Assembly (NCBI RefSeq): GCF_001675045.1
Contig: NZ_LYPA01000030.1
Location: 1 to 64,000 of the forward strand
Source of the DNA: Paenibacillus oryzae
Lineage (GTDB): Bacteria > Bacillota > Bacilli > Paenibacillales > Paenibacillaceae
DNA: 64,000 nt
Reading direction: 5' to 3'
Positions 42,739 through 51,913 of this stretch are shown one piece after another (position 1 is the stretch's first letter; every line of letters begins with the position of its first letter). A model generated the notes under the pieces. It was not told the origin of the DNA. It worked only from the letters and a program-made list of their open reading frames with translations, and made no database searches. Both the position numbers and the translations under genes were made by a program.

Positions 42739-43704
42739 ATGGCACAGCCCTATGATTTGCCGCTAGAGGAACTACGCGTTTACAAGCCCGAGCTAACAAA
42801 ACGGCCCGACTTTGACGCCTTTTGGAGCGATACGCTGGACAAGCTGGCCGAGGTTCCTCTCTCCTTCGAGCGCACGGAAATCCCTTATCCCGTAAAAGGA
42901 ATCAAGGTCTATCGCGTCCTCTATCAGGGCTACAATCATGCCCGTATTGAAGCAATATTGGCCATGCCGGAAAGCTCTCAGCCTCTTCCGGGCATAGCCG
43001 CGTACCATGGCTACAACTGGTGTATGGACAACGATATCCACGATACAGTCGATCTGGCTCTTAAAGGCTATGCCGTTCTCCGAATGATGTGTCGAGGCCA
43101 GCATGGCCTAAGCGTAGACAATGTCATTTCCTCCAATGGACATGTTTCGGGTTGGATGGCCAAGGGCATTCAGGACAAGGAGGAATATTATTACCGGGCC
43201 GTCTATATGGATGCCGTTCGCGCTATCGATGTATTGGCTTCCATGCCGGAAGTGGACGACGCCCGCATCGCCGTCACGGGAGGCAGCCAAGGAGGAGCCA
43301 TAACGCTGGCTGCGGCAGCGTTATCAAGCGTTCCCAAGCTGGCCGTTGCAGACTATCCTTATCTTTCGCATTTCCAGCGCGCTATCGAAATGACGCCAAA
43401 CGGTCCTTACGGGGAGCTAAATGAATATTTCAAGCGCCACTCCGGCAGCCCTGAGATTGAAGCAAAAGCGATGGAAACGTTAAGCTACTTCGATTTGATG
43501 AACCTGGCGCCGCGCATCACTTGCTTTAGCTGGATCACAATTGGACTTGTGGATACCATTACGCCGCCTTCCACCGTATTTGCAACGTATAACCATATGG
43601 TGTGTCACAAGGATATCGCCGTTTACCGGTACCATGGCCATGAGCTTATACCTGGTTCTATCATGCCAAGATTACAGCTTTTTATGGATTATCTTCAAAA
43701 TTAA
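42739..43704 (+). CDS. Acetylxylan esterase / cephalosporin deacetylase-like (CE7)
   Basis: 321 residues, cytosolic. YHGYNWCMDNDIHDTVDLAL is the CE7 oxyanion region; GGSQGGAITLAAAAL is the nucleophile elbow, with Asp in GLVDTITPPSTVFATYNH and His in RYHGHE near the end. These enzymes remove acetyl groups from xylo-oligosaccharides and cephalosporin. The start is ATG 42739 with AAAGGATG about 12 bases upstream; ATG 42727 lies directly on the ribosome site. It is a single gene with a terminator after it. Confidence 0.88.
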   Translation: MAQPYDLPLEELRVYKPELTKRPDFDAFWSDTLDKLAEVPLSFERTEIPYPVKGIKVYRVLYQGYNHARIEAILAMPESSQPLPGIAAYHGYNWCMDNDIHDTVDLALKGYAVLRMMCRGQHGLSVDNVISSNGHVSGWMAKGIQDKEEYYYRAVYMDAVRAIDVLASMPEVDDARIAVTGGSQGGAITLAAAALSSVPKLAVADYPYLSHFQRAIEMTPNGPYGELNEYFKRHSGSPEIEAKAMETLSYFDLMNLAPRITCFSWITIGLVDTITPPSTVFATYNHMVCHKDIAVYRYHGHELIPGSIMPRLQLFMDYLQN

Positions 43705-43754
43705 ACAAAGCGTCAATCCTGCATTAGCGGACAGATAAGCTCACCCATACAAAT

Positions 43755-43801
43755 ACAAGGCGTTTGCCCTCCCTCTAAAGGGAAGACAAACGCCTTGTTT
43801 G
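43755..43801. terminator. Bidirectional terminator
   Basis: 12-bp stem ACAAGGCGTTTG/CAAACGCCTTGTTT with an inner CCCT/AGGG top. It lies between convergent genes (esterase, plus; solute-binding protein, minus). Confidence 0.85.
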
Positions 43802-43851
43802 CTTGACAGACGGAAATTCATCACAAGCAATTGAATATGAATTGGGCAGCC

Positions 43852-45360
43852 CTATTCGGAAGCAGTCTCGTCCTCGGTGGTTACGCCTGCGGCTTGATTC
43901 AATTGTTGTTCCTGGTTTTTATATAGATCTTCATAATATTTATTCATCTCTTCGTCGGTCCAGGAATCCTGGGCCAGCAACTCCTCGCCCTTCACCTGAA
44001 GCAGCTCCAGCACTTCCGAAACGGTCTTTTTGCCGTCTTGCAGAGCGGTAAATTCCGTTCTCATCATTTCGTTGAACAGTGAGGAGAATTGTGTAGGCAG
44101 TTTATCATAATCGCGGTAATTAATAACCTCTTTAGTAGGCTTCAGCTTATAGAAGGCTTCAAAGTTGCGGCCTTCCTCGTCCTTGATATATTTGGTCCGA
44201 ACAGGAAAACTATTATAATTATAGCTAGCCTTTGAATTAACCCTTGCGTATTCATCGCCAGTTACATAAGAGATAAATTTCCATGCCTCATCCGGGCTGG
44301 TGGAGTCCTTGGATATAGCCATGATGCTGCTGTAGTACATATTAGGGCTTTGATCCGGATTTTGCGCGCTGACAGGCACCGTTACAATATCCCAATCACT
44401 TATGATTTGATCCTTGTTTGGCGAATATTCCTGGGCTTCCTTGATCTGCTGCATCAGCCAATTGTTTTCAATGGTCATGGCCAGTCGGCCTGCCAGGAAT
44501 GGATTTTGCATATAATAATCATCCATGCTCACAGAACGCGCCATGCCCCAGGAGTTGCGATCTTCAAAATAAAGCGCCTTGGAGTTTATCGCATCCAGCG
44601 AGGTTTCCAAAATGCGCTTCCAGCCGTCGGTGTTAATCGTCAGCTGCTTGTTCTTCGGAATGATATACGTAATGCCCTCGGAAGCGGCGAGCATTTGGCT
44701 AACCTCCATCAAATCTCCGCTATATCCCGCCTTCAAGCCGTATACACGCTCCTCCGGCTCGCCATCAATCGGGAATTGCTTGGCCAAATTGATGACATCA
44801 TTCCATGTCATCTTGTCCGTTGGATAAGGGATACTATATTTGTCAAACAAGCTCTTATTATAAAACATAACCTGGGAATTGAAGCTGGTTGGAATGCCGT
44901 AAAGCTGTCCGCCTCCGAGCTCCTTCATATAATCCACCATGCCCGTCAGAAGTCCCTCGGTATCATATTTATCCTTGGTGATCATCGCATCCATATCAAG
45001 CAGCTTGCCATCCTGCGACATTTGTTCGTATTGTTGGGGGCTATCCAGAATTAAAACATCCGGCTTTTCATCCTCGATCAGCTTGGCGAACGCTTTATCG
45101 TAATCAAACTCCTCGCCTTCCTCGTTATTATTAGAGCCGCGATAAAGGTTTTGGGTAGAAACCACCTCAATATTAACATTGGGATGCAATGCGCTGTACA
45201 ACATGCCATAGGTCTGATTAAATGCCCGTTCATCGTAATACATGACCTTTAGAACCTTTTCCTTATTGGGATCCTCTGCTCCACCGCTCCCAAAGCTGCA
45301 ACCTGCAAGCACCGAAGTCAGCAGCACGGCAGGCACTACTTTTTGCAAAGCTTTATTCAT
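43852..45360 (-). CDS. Orphan extracellular solute-binding lipoprotein
   Basis: 502 residues. Signal peptide with lipobox VLAGCS; mature N-terminus starts Cys-Ser. The body (SYNYNSFPVRTKYIKDEEGR; NMYYSSIMAISKDSTSPDEAWKFI) matches family 1 sugar-binding proteins. No permease, ATPase or two-component gene is adjacent; neighbours are an esterase and a regulator. It may work with distant permeases or as a sensor accessory. The C-terminus is Gln/Asn-rich and acidic (QQLNQAAGVTTEDETASE). Confidence 0.85.
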   Translation of the reverse strand: MNKALQKVVPAVLLTSVLAGCSFGSGGAEDPNKEKVLKVMYYDERAFNQTYGMLYSALHPNVNIEVVSTQNLYRGSNNNEEGEEFDYDKAFAKLIEDEKPDVLILDSPQQYEQMSQDGKLLDMDAMITKDKYDTEGLLTGMVDYMKELGGGQLYGIPTSFNSQVMFYNKSLFDKYSIPYPTDKMTWNDVINLAKQFPIDGEPEERVYGLKAGYSGDLMEVSQMLAASEGITYIIPKNKQLTINTDGWKRILETSLDAINSKALYFEDRNSWGMARSVSMDDYYMQNPFLAGRLAMTIENNWLMQQIKEAQEYSPNKDQIISDWDIVTVPVSAQNPDQSPNMYYSSIMAISKDSTSPDEAWKFISYVTGDEYARVNSKASYNYNSFPVRTKYIKDEEGRNFEAFYKLKPTKEVINYRDYDKLPTQFSSLFNEMMRTEFTALQDGKKTVSEVLELLQVKGEELLAQDSWTDEEMNKYYEDLYKNQEQQLNQAAGVTTEDETASE

Positions 45361-45500
45361 ATCCTATGCTCTCCCCTTTTTTATGAGTTTACAAACTCTC
45401 CAGTATGTACCATATAGCTATACGTTTTAAAAATGGAAAAGGTTGCAGTACAGTCCACAAAAAAAATCCGCCCCCCTGATTGAGAACGGTAAATGCAGTC

Positions 45501-46103
45501 CTATTTAAACCAGCCTTTTTCCTTAAAGCGAGTAATCGCTTCGATCCGGTTGCTGACGCCCAGCTTATCCAGAATAACGGAAATATAATTGCGAACCGTA
45601 CCCGTCGTCAAATAAAGCTCGCTGGCAATTTGCTTCGTATTTTTCCCGGTGGCCACCAGGCCCAATACTTCCTTCTCCCGTTCCGTAAGGGGATTGTCAC
45701 CGCCCGCGCCATAGGCTTCATCCATTAGCTCAGGCGCATATACGCGCCGTCCTGCCATCACGCTGCGAATAGTGCCCGCCAGCTCCTCGCTGGGGCTGTC
45801 CTTCAGCATATATGCGCTAACTCCTGCTTTAATAGCCCGTTCAAAATAACCCGATCTTGCAAACGTGGTCAAAATAATGACCTTGCAGTCGCCCTTTAGC
45901 TGCTCCGCCGCCTCCAAACCGCTCATGACCGGCATTTCGATATCCATAATGCAAATATCAGGCTTATGTTTCCCAACAAGCTCTAACGCCTCTTCCCCAT
46001 TAGCAGCGCAGCCCACAACCGTCATATCGGGCTCCAGCTCCAGAAGCGAGGCCAACGCTCCAAGCAGCATTCGCTGATCCTCGGCAATTACGATTGAAAT
46101 CAT
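45501..46103 (-). CDS. desR: DesR-like response regulator
   Basis: 200 residues, NarL/LuxR class. Receiver phospho-acceptor Asp in DICIMDIEMPVMSG, Lys in LKDSPSEEL. The C-terminal LuxR-type HTH spans NPLTEREKEVLGLVATGKNT and LTTGTVRNYISVILDKLG. It overlaps the kinase gene by 4 bases (ATGA), so translation is coupled, and lies downstream of a desaturase gene, giving the des-desK-desR order of Bacillus. It is expected to activate the desaturase promoter on cold shift. Confidence 0.88.
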   Translation of the reverse strand: MISIVIAEDQRMLLGALASLLELEPDMTVVGCAANGEEALELVGKHKPDICIMDIEMPVMSGLEAAEQLKGDCKVIILTTFARSGYFERAIKAGVSAYMLKDSPSEELAGTIRSVMAGRRVYAPELMDEAYGAGGDNPLTEREKEVLGLVATGKNTKQIASELYLTTGTVRNYISVILDKLGVSNRIEAITRFKEKGWFK

Positions 46104-47278
46104 CTGCCTCTCCTCCTTCCCGATCCGGCAAGCGCGTGCGGCACCTTGATCGAAACCTTTGTTCCAACTCTGCCGTCGCCGCTAGCTTTGGCGTGAGGAT
46201 GCCACTCTCCGGCAGGAGATAACTCCAAACTTCCATTAACAAATTCGAGTCTTTCCTTCATGCCAAGCAAACCGTTGCCATACACATAGCTCCGGCCGTT
46301 TTCCATACCGGTTCCGTCATCCTTCACAGTTAAAACAAGCTCCTGGGCAATGGATGCGATACTTATTCGGCAATGCCTTGCGCCGCTATGCTTGACCACA
46401 TTGTTTATCGCTTCCTTCAGACACATGCTCAGCACATTTTCGGCCAAAAGCGTTGTTTTACCCAATGCCGACTCTCCCGTTATTTCGCATGTTATATCCG
46501 CCGCCTCCAGCATTTCCGAGACTCGCCGCAGCTCCTCGTCCAGTCGTGCGCCACGCATTTCCGTCACCATTTCGCGGACCTCCTTCAGGGCAGCCCGCGC
46601 AGTCTGCTGAACATCGCGAATTTCAGCAAGCGCCTGAACCGGATTTCTATTCATTAGCTTGGCCGCCAAATCGCTTTTCAGGCCGATGAGAGAAAGCTTC
46701 TGACCAAGCGTATCGTGCAAATCCCGCGCAATGCGCTGCCTTTCCTCCAGCTTGACCAGCTCGTCGATCCGTTTGTTGGCATCCTTCAGCTGTCCCTCAA
46801 GCATTCCCTGCTTTTTCTGATTGTAGGTGTTGAACGGAAGAAGAATGATGACAATCAGGCAGATCAGAATAAACGGAAACTGAGTAAAAAATAACGGGCT
46901 GCGCGTCACAAAGCCATAATTGACCGTAGCAAAGGTGCTGGCCAGATGAATGCCGTAAAGAATAAAAAAGCCTTTGCGATTGCTGATTTGGCCTATAAAA
47001 AAAGCAAGAAATATCGAAAAATAAACATAGCTGAACAATAAAGTCATCGCAATGGACAAAACAATTTGCAGGCTGGTCCAGAAATAAACCAGCCACCCTT
47101 TTGACATAAAGGCAAAGCGATAACAGGCAAAAAACAAAATAATCATAACGATGCCGGATACAACCTCCGGCGTTGAGGATGAGCGAAAAATAAAGTAAAA
47201 GGGCAAAATATAAAAAACCAGCCATACATAAGGACTAAGCCCCGTGCTGCGACTGAAAATCTGATGCCATTTGTTCAC
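46100..47278 (-). CDS. desK: DesK-like membrane sensor histidine kinase
   Basis: 392 residues. Four to five membrane spans occupy residues ~15-155 (VWLVFYILPFYFIFRS; GIVMIILFFACYRFAF; FSYVYFSIFLAFFIGQ; FPFILICLIVIILLPF). RQRIARDLHDTLGQKLSLIG is the HisKA_3 box with His in RDLHD, and the ATPase part has LKEAINNVVKHSG and VKDDGTGMENGRSYVYGNGL. The small span number and coiled linker (KDANKRIDELVKLEER) fit DesK, which senses bilayer thickness. It pairs with the overlapping regulator gene. Confidence 0.88.
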   Translation of the reverse strand: MNKWHQIFSRSTGLSPYVWLVFYILPFYFIFRSSSTPEVVSGIVMIILFFACYRFAFMSKGWLVYFWTSLQIVLSIAMTLLFSYVYFSIFLAFFIGQISNRKGFFILYGIHLASTFATVNYGFVTRSPLFFTQFPFILICLIVIILLPFNTYNQKKQGMLEGQLKDANKRIDELVKLEERQRIARDLHDTLGQKLSLIGLKSDLAAKLMNRNPVQALAEIRDVQQTARAALKEVREMVTEMRGARLDEELRRVSEMLEAADITCEITGESALGKTTLLAENVLSMCLKEAINNVVKHSGARHCRISIASIAQELVLTVKDDGTGMENGRSYVYGNGLLGMKERLEFVNGSLELSPAGEWHPHAKASGDGRVGTKVSIKVPHALAGSGRRRGR

Positions 47279-47411
47279 GGTAGTCCCCCCTGCCTGTCTT
47301 TGCCTCTATTGTAGCATAACGTACATCAATCAGCTTCACAGATGCAAAGACACAACAGAAGTCGGCATTAATGCTTTCGCCGCTCTCACACCCCGCTTAA
47401 CCGAGCTTCCC

Positions 47412-48464
47412 TTAACCTGCCTTGGGCTTCGTAAAAACGGCGCCCCTTACAAGCTCCTTACTCTTTGCCATACGATGGCGCCTCGCGTCCCGAAAGCTGA
47501 CAAAGATTTTTCTATCTTCATCCCAAAGCCGAAAGCGCAGGCTTTCCAGACTTTGGCGAATATTAATGGTTGTTGCCTTTTGCAATGGAGGAGTAGACTC
47601 GTGCGCATGCTCCAAATAATAGTTGGGCACCTTCGGAGCCAGATGATGAACGTGATGGTAACCAATATTGCCAGTCAGCCATTGCAGTAGCTTCGGCAGC
47701 TTGTAATAGGAGCTGCCTTCCACAGCCGCCAGCACATAGCTCCACTCGTCATTGTGCTCAAAATAAGATTCCTCGAACTGATGCTGGACGTAGAACAGCC
47801 AAATCCCCATAGCTCCCGCCAAATAGAAAACCGGGAATTGCACCAGCAAAAAGGATTGCCAGCCCAGTGTCAGACACATAAGGGCATAGAAACCTACGAT
47901 CAGAATGTTCATTAGATACGTATTCAAGCGTTCCTTGCGCTTAGCTCCCTTGCGATTAAAGCGATATTGCACAATAAATACGGCAATTGGGCCAAGTCCA
48001 AACATAACCAGCGGATTTCGATAAGCCCGATATATAAATTTGCGGAAAGGCGTCAACGCCTCGTATTCGTTAATGGTCAGAATCCATAAATCCCCAACTC
48101 CGCGTTTATCCAGATTGCTGCTTGTTGCATGATGGATGCCGTGTGCATTTTTCCACTGCTGATAAGGCACCAGCGTCAAAACCCCAGTAATGATTCCCAT
48201 AATGTCGTTAGCCCGTTTGCTTTGGAAAAACGATCCATGGCAGCAATCATGAAAAATGATAAAGGTGCGCACAACAAAGGCCGAAGCCGGTATGGCGAAT
48301 AAAAGCGTAAGCCAATAGGATACCGAAAGACTTGCATAAGCAGCCGCCCACAGCAGCACAAGCGGCAAAAGAGTATTGCCTATTTGCCTTATGCTGATTG
48401 CAATATTCGTTTTTTCATAAGGGGCCACACTTTTTTTCAAATGGGTTTGCTTCAATTCTGACAT
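47412..48464 (-). CDS. des: Acyl-lipid fatty acid desaturase (Des-like)
   Basis: 350 residues, multispan membrane enzyme. The three His boxes are HDCCHGS (H72, H76), HGIHHATS (H108, H111, H112) and HHVHHLAP (H270-274), which bind two irons. It introduces a double bond into acyl chains of membrane lipids when fluidity falls. GGGAGG lies just before the ATG at 48464. It heads the des-desK-desR set; a 133-base gap before desK has no clear terminator, so partial read-through is possible. Confidence 0.92.
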   Translation of the reverse strand: MSELKQTHLKKSVAPYEKTNIAISIRQIGNTLLPLVLLWAAAYASLSVSYWLTLLFAIPASAFVVRTFIIFHDCCHGSFFQSKRANDIMGIITGVLTLVPYQQWKNAHGIHHATSSNLDKRGVGDLWILTINEYEALTPFRKFIYRAYRNPLVMFGLGPIAVFIVQYRFNRKGAKRKERLNTYLMNILIVGFYALMCLTLGWQSFLLVQFPVFYLAGAMGIWLFYVQHQFEESYFEHNDEWSYVLAAVEGSSYYKLPKLLQWLTGNIGYHHVHHLAPKVPNYYLEHAHESTPPLQKATTINIRQSLESLRFRLWDEDRKIFVSFRDARRHRMAKSKELVRGAVFTKPKAG

Positions 48465-48496
48465 CGCTATTCCTCCCGATCCTGCCTTATACTTTT

Positions 48497-48567
48497 ATTG
48501 TAGGGGCAGGACAAGGCAGGAAACAGTCATAAACGTCAAAGAACCCATATGACAAATGTCATATGGG
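48497..48567 (-). promoter_or_regulatory. des promoter with candidate DesR sites
   Basis: On the minus strand the -10 TACAAT (plus 48497-48502) has a poor -35, as expected for an activator-dependent promoter. Upstream lie GTCAT-AAA-CGTCA near 48528-48540 and the perfect palindrome CCCATATGACA/TGTCATATGGG at 48544-48567, roughly at -43 and -65. The ATGACA...TGTCAT form suits a response-regulator dimer site. The same palindrome may also terminate the aminopeptidase gene. Confidence 0.5.
48544..48567 (-). terminator. Palindrome, possible terminator of the aminopeptidase gene
   Basis: Stem CCCATATGACA/TGTCATATGGG with a two-base loop, followed on the minus strand by TTCTTTG, 17 bases past the stop at 48584. 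Its overlap with the des upstream region suggests a double function. Confidence 0.5.
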
Positions 48568-48583
48568 CTCCTGTCTTACCCCT

Positions 48584-49828
48584 CTATATGGCCCAGTTGC
48601 CCTTGCGGAATACCGGAACAACCGTGCCGTCATGCTGAATGCCGTCGATATCCATATCGGCGGAGCCAATCATGAAGTCGTTATGCGTAATGCTGGCGTT
48701 GACCCCATGAGCTTCCAGCTCCTCGGCCGACATTGTTTTACCGCCCTCCACATTAAACGCGTAGCCGCTGCCGATGGCAAAGTGATTAGACGCATTTTCG
48801 TCAAAAAGAGTGTTATAGAACAGGATGCCGGACTCCGAGATTGGAGAATAATGCGGCACAAGCGCCACTTCCCCCAGATAATGGCTGCCCTCGTCGATTT
48901 CAACGAGCTTCTGAAGAATTTCTTCTCCTTCCTCCGCCTCAGCCTTAATGATTCGGCCATCCTTGAACGTCAGCTTGAAGCGGTCGATAATGTTGCCGCC
49001 ATAGCTAAGCGGCTTTGTGCTGGACACATAGCCGTTTGTTCCGGTTTTGAGCGGTACGGAAAACACTTCCTCGGTCGGCATGTTGGCCATAAAGTCCAAA
49101 CCGTCCTGATTGGTGCTGCCTGCCCCGACCCAAATATGCTTTTCATGCAGCTCAACCGTCAAATCTGTGCCAGGCGCGGTATAATGCAAGCTTTTGAAAC
49201 GCAGCTTGTTCAAAATTTCGGCTTTGCTATGCAGCGTTTCGTTATGCTTCACCCACTCCTGAACGGGATCGGCCGTATGCAGCCGAACCGAATCGAAGAT
49301 AGCGCTCCACAAACGCTCCACCGCCTCTTCGGCAGGCAGGTTTGGAAATACCTTTTTCGCCCACTCGCTTCCGGCCGCCGCCACAACCGTCCAGCTAACC
49401 TTATCGGCTTGAACGGCTTGGCGGAACTCCTTCAGTCCTGCGCCCGCCGCTTTCTGGTAGGCCGAAATTTTGCCGGAGGGGATGCCCTTAAGCAAATCCG
49501 GGCTGGAGGACGTAATGGAAATAAAGGCGGCGCCGTTTTCCACAAAGGTATTGCGCTTCAGCGTCTCCCATGCCGGAAATCTGGACAGCGTGCTTTCATC
49601 CGCATGTTCATATTTTAGTCTTGAAACCGTTTCGTCCATCCAGTCCACATGAACATTGCTTGCTCCCGCCTCGTATGCCTTGGCTACGATGACGCGCACC
49701 AAGTCCGCGATTTCGATGGAGGCCCCGGCGAGAAATACCTCTTGGCCCTTCTGAACATTAACGCCTGTGCGCACGATCAGCTCGGCATATTTTTCAAAAT
49801 GCTGTTTTGCTTTTACTGTTGCTGTCAT
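48584..49828 (-). CDS. M29-family aminopeptidase (AmpS-like)
   Basis: 414 residues from the preferred ATG at 49828 (AAGGAG 12 bases upstream; an in-frame ATG lies directly on the site). The metal-binding C-terminal half shows KAEAEEGEEIL and the later glutamates, NHFAIGSGYAFNV, and THNDFMIGSADMDIDGI with HND at the end, the co-catalytic two-metal site of peptidase family M29. It removes N-terminal residues from peptides in the cytosol. It is a single gene, followed by a WYL regulator gene on the same strand but with a separate terminator. Confidence 0.9.
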   Translation of the reverse strand: MTATVKAKQHFEKYAELIVRTGVNVQKGQEVFLAGASIEIADLVRVIVAKAYEAGASNVHVDWMDETVSRLKYEHADESTLSRFPAWETLKRNTFVENGAAFISITSSSPDLLKGIPSGKISAYQKAAGAGLKEFRQAVQADKVSWTVVAAAGSEWAKKVFPNLPAEEAVERLWSAIFDSVRLHTADPVQEWVKHNETLHSKAEILNKLRFKSLHYTAPGTDLTVELHEKHIWVGAGSTNQDGLDFMANMPTEEVFSVPLKTGTNGYVSSTKPLSYGGNIIDRFKLTFKDGRIIKAEAEEGEEILQKLVEIDEGSHYLGEVALVPHYSPISESGILFYNTLFDENASNHFAIGSGYAFNVEGGKTMSAEELEAHGVNASITHNDFMIGSADMDIDGIQHDGTVVPVFRKGNWAI

Positions 49829-49864
49829 ATGTACATACATCTCCTTAATTATAGACATGGAATC

Positions 49865-50860
49865 TTACCAGTATAACACTGTTGCCCGCCTGATTTCATC
49901 CGCCACAAGCATCCGCAGCTCCTCAGGTTCAAGCACTTCGATTCCAGCTCCGCAGGACAGGGCAAGCCGCCTGGCATTGTCAAGGCTTTGGAACGTTATT
50001 TGCGCTTCCAGCCAGTCTTCCTGCAGCAAAGAAGTAACCTGTCCTATTTCTGTATAACGGTCTCCCTCCAGCAGTTGAAGCGCCTCCTTCGTTACTCTGA
50101 CCTTGCCGGGGATGCGGGGGAGCCGCTCCTTAAACTGCTTCAGCGAAGACTCCCAATATTCACTCAGTGAAAAGCCCTGCGGGATTATGCAAGCTCCTTT
50201 TTCTGCTTCGGCATCCACCAGACGTTCGATACGAAAGGTCCGCAAGACCGCTTCATCATCATGCTTCGGAGCTTCATCTGTCTCAAGCGCTGCAACCAGA
50301 TACCATACGCCCCGCTTCACCACAAGCCCTAACGGATGAACAACCCTGTCCACAGGTTCGTCATTCCGAAGCGAGGTAAGCCTAAGACGCCGTTCTTCCC
50401 AGACAGCCTCCTGTATGATGCTCAACAGTCGTTGTCCCTGTCCCTGCGGCAAGCCCTTTCCGTCATGCCAGCCCGCACCGTCGATATGAAGCTTGCTTCT
50501 TGCCGCAGCCGCGCTGGCTCGCGCCGCTTCCGTGGACGCGGCAAGCAGCTTTTGCAGAGCGGACTCCAGCTCGCCCTGCCGGCCTAAATCGTTAATTGGT
50601 CCCGCATGGCTCGACAGGAGCAGCGCCGCCAATTCCCCGGCATGCATTCCAGTCAGGCTAGTGCGGTAGCCCTCCGTCAGCCGCCATCCTCCGTTTGGTC
50701 CCCGCTCCGAATAAACCGGAATGCCTGCAGAGCTTAAATCCTCCATATCCCGTAAAATCGTCCTCTTGGAAACCTCCAGCCGCTCCGACAATTGCTGCGC
50801 CGATAACTTTCCTTCATTTTGCAGAAATAAAACAATGGATAACAATCTGGACGCCGACAT
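49865..50860 (-). CDS. YafY-type WYL-domain regulator
   Basis: 331 residues. ATG 50860 with GGGGGAGAG seven bases upstream. N-terminal winged HTH (LSAQQLSERLEVSKRTILRD, EDLSSAGIPVYSERGP), then a WYL domain (HPLGLVVKRGVWYLVAA; FRIERLVDAEAE) and a C-terminal WCX extension. These proteins are ligand-responsive repressors or activators. It is divergent from a short-chain dehydrogenase gene, with a palindrome between them, so this gene is the obvious target. Confidence 0.88.
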   Translation of the reverse strand: MSASRLLSIVLFLQNEGKLSAQQLSERLEVSKRTILRDMEDLSSAGIPVYSERGPNGGWRLTEGYRTSLTGMHAGELAALLLSSHAGPINDLGRQGELESALQKLLAASTEAARASAAAARSKLHIDGAGWHDGKGLPQGQGQRLLSIIQEAVWEERRLRLTSLRNDEPVDRVVHPLGLVVKRGVWYLVAALETDEAPKHDDEAVLRTFRIERLVDAEAEKGACIIPQGFSLSEYWESSLKQFKERLPRIPGKVRVTKEALQLLEGDRYTEIGQVTSLLQEDWLEAQITFQSLDNARRLALSCGAGIEVLEPEELRMLVADEIRRATVLYW

Positions 50861-50920
50861 AAAACACTCTCCCCCTGCGTCAAACAACATTGCAGCCTTC
50901 TCTTAATTATAACAACCAAT

Positions 50921-50939
50921 GATGACAATAGATGTCATC
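50921..50939. promoter_or_regulatory. Palindromic operator GATGACA-N5-TGTCATC
   Basis: A perfect 7-bp inverted repeat around ATAGA, between the divergent WYL regulator and dehydrogenase starts. The TGACA/TGTCA core is a plausible site for the WYL-type regulator. Confidence 0.6.
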
Positions 50940-51028
50940 TTATCCCCTTTATACTTGAACAAGAGATGAAAACGGCACATACGCCGTCTTTAGTCCCCTA
51001 TGATACAAATAGCAAAGGAGCGAAAAAC

Positions 51029-51913
51029 ATGACAGCAAGCAAACCTTTACAGGATCGGGTGGCTTTGGTGGCAGGAGCAACCAGAGGCGCCGGGAGAGGC
51101 ATCGCCATAAGCCTGGGAGCCGCGGGAGCAACCGTATATTGCACAGGCCGAAGCACAACGGAGCAGCGTTCCGACCTGAACCGCGAAGAAACCATTCAAC
51201 AAACAGCGGAGCTGGTCACCGCGGCAGGAGGAAAAGGCATCGCCGTTGCGGTCGACCACACCATTCCAGAAAACGTAGAGCGCTTGATTTCAATTATCCG
51301 CGAAGAGCAAAATGGCCAGCTGGATTTGCTCGTTAACAACATCTGGGGAGGCGAAAAGCTGATTCAATGGGGCAAGCGCTTCTGGGAGCATTCCCTGGAA
51401 AACGGTCTTCTCGCACAGGATAGGGCTGTTAAGGCGCATATGATTACATCGTTTTACGCCGCTCCCCTGATGATCGCAAGAGGAAAAGGGCTCATTATCG
51501 AGGTAACTGACGGTATCGACTACCGTTACCGGGGCAACCTCTATTACAGCCTGGCCAAAATATCTCCTATTCATCTGGCGGAAAGCATGTCCAGCGATCT
51601 GGCCGACAGCGGAGTATCAGCGCTGGCCGTAACGCCAGGGTTTCTGCGCTCGGAGGAAATGCTGGAGCATTTTGGCGTTACGGAGGCTAATTGGCGCGAT
51701 GCTGTTACGGGCGGGATGCCGGACAGCCAGCATTTTGCGGAATCCGAAACGCCATTTTTTATCGGCAGAGGCATCGCCGCGCTGGCAGCCGACCCGGCAT
51801 ATAACAAGCATAGCGGCACTGTTCTGCCAAGCTGGACCCTTAGCGACATGTACGGCATAGAGGATGTGGATGGGAGGCATCCCCACTGGGGCAACTACTC
51901 CAAAACCCTTTAG
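51029..51913 (+). CDS. Short-chain dehydrogenase/reductase
   Basis: 294 residues. Start ATG 51029, AAAGGAG upstream. VALVAGATRGAGRGIAISLG is the NAD(P)-binding TGxxxGxG region in the classical form, LLVNNIWGG holds the N(N)-G strand, and YYSLAKISP carries catalytic Tyr-xxx-Lys. The substrate is unknown. It is divergent from the WYL regulator and probably controlled by it. A 5-base gap precedes the tandem repeat region. Confidence 0.88.
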   Translation: MTASKPLQDRVALVAGATRGAGRGIAISLGAAGATVYCTGRSTTEQRSDLNREETIQQTAELVTAAGGKGIAVAVDHTIPENVERLISIIREEQNGQLDLLVNNIWGGEKLIQWGKRFWEHSLENGLLAQDRAVKAHMITSFYAAPLMIARGKGLIIEVTDGIDYRYRGNLYYSLAKISPIHLAESMSSDLADSGVSALAVTPGFLRSEEMLEHFGVTEANWRDAVTGGMPDSQHFAESETPFFIGRGIAALAADPAYNKHSGTVLPSWTLSDMYGIEDVDGRHPHWGNYSKTL

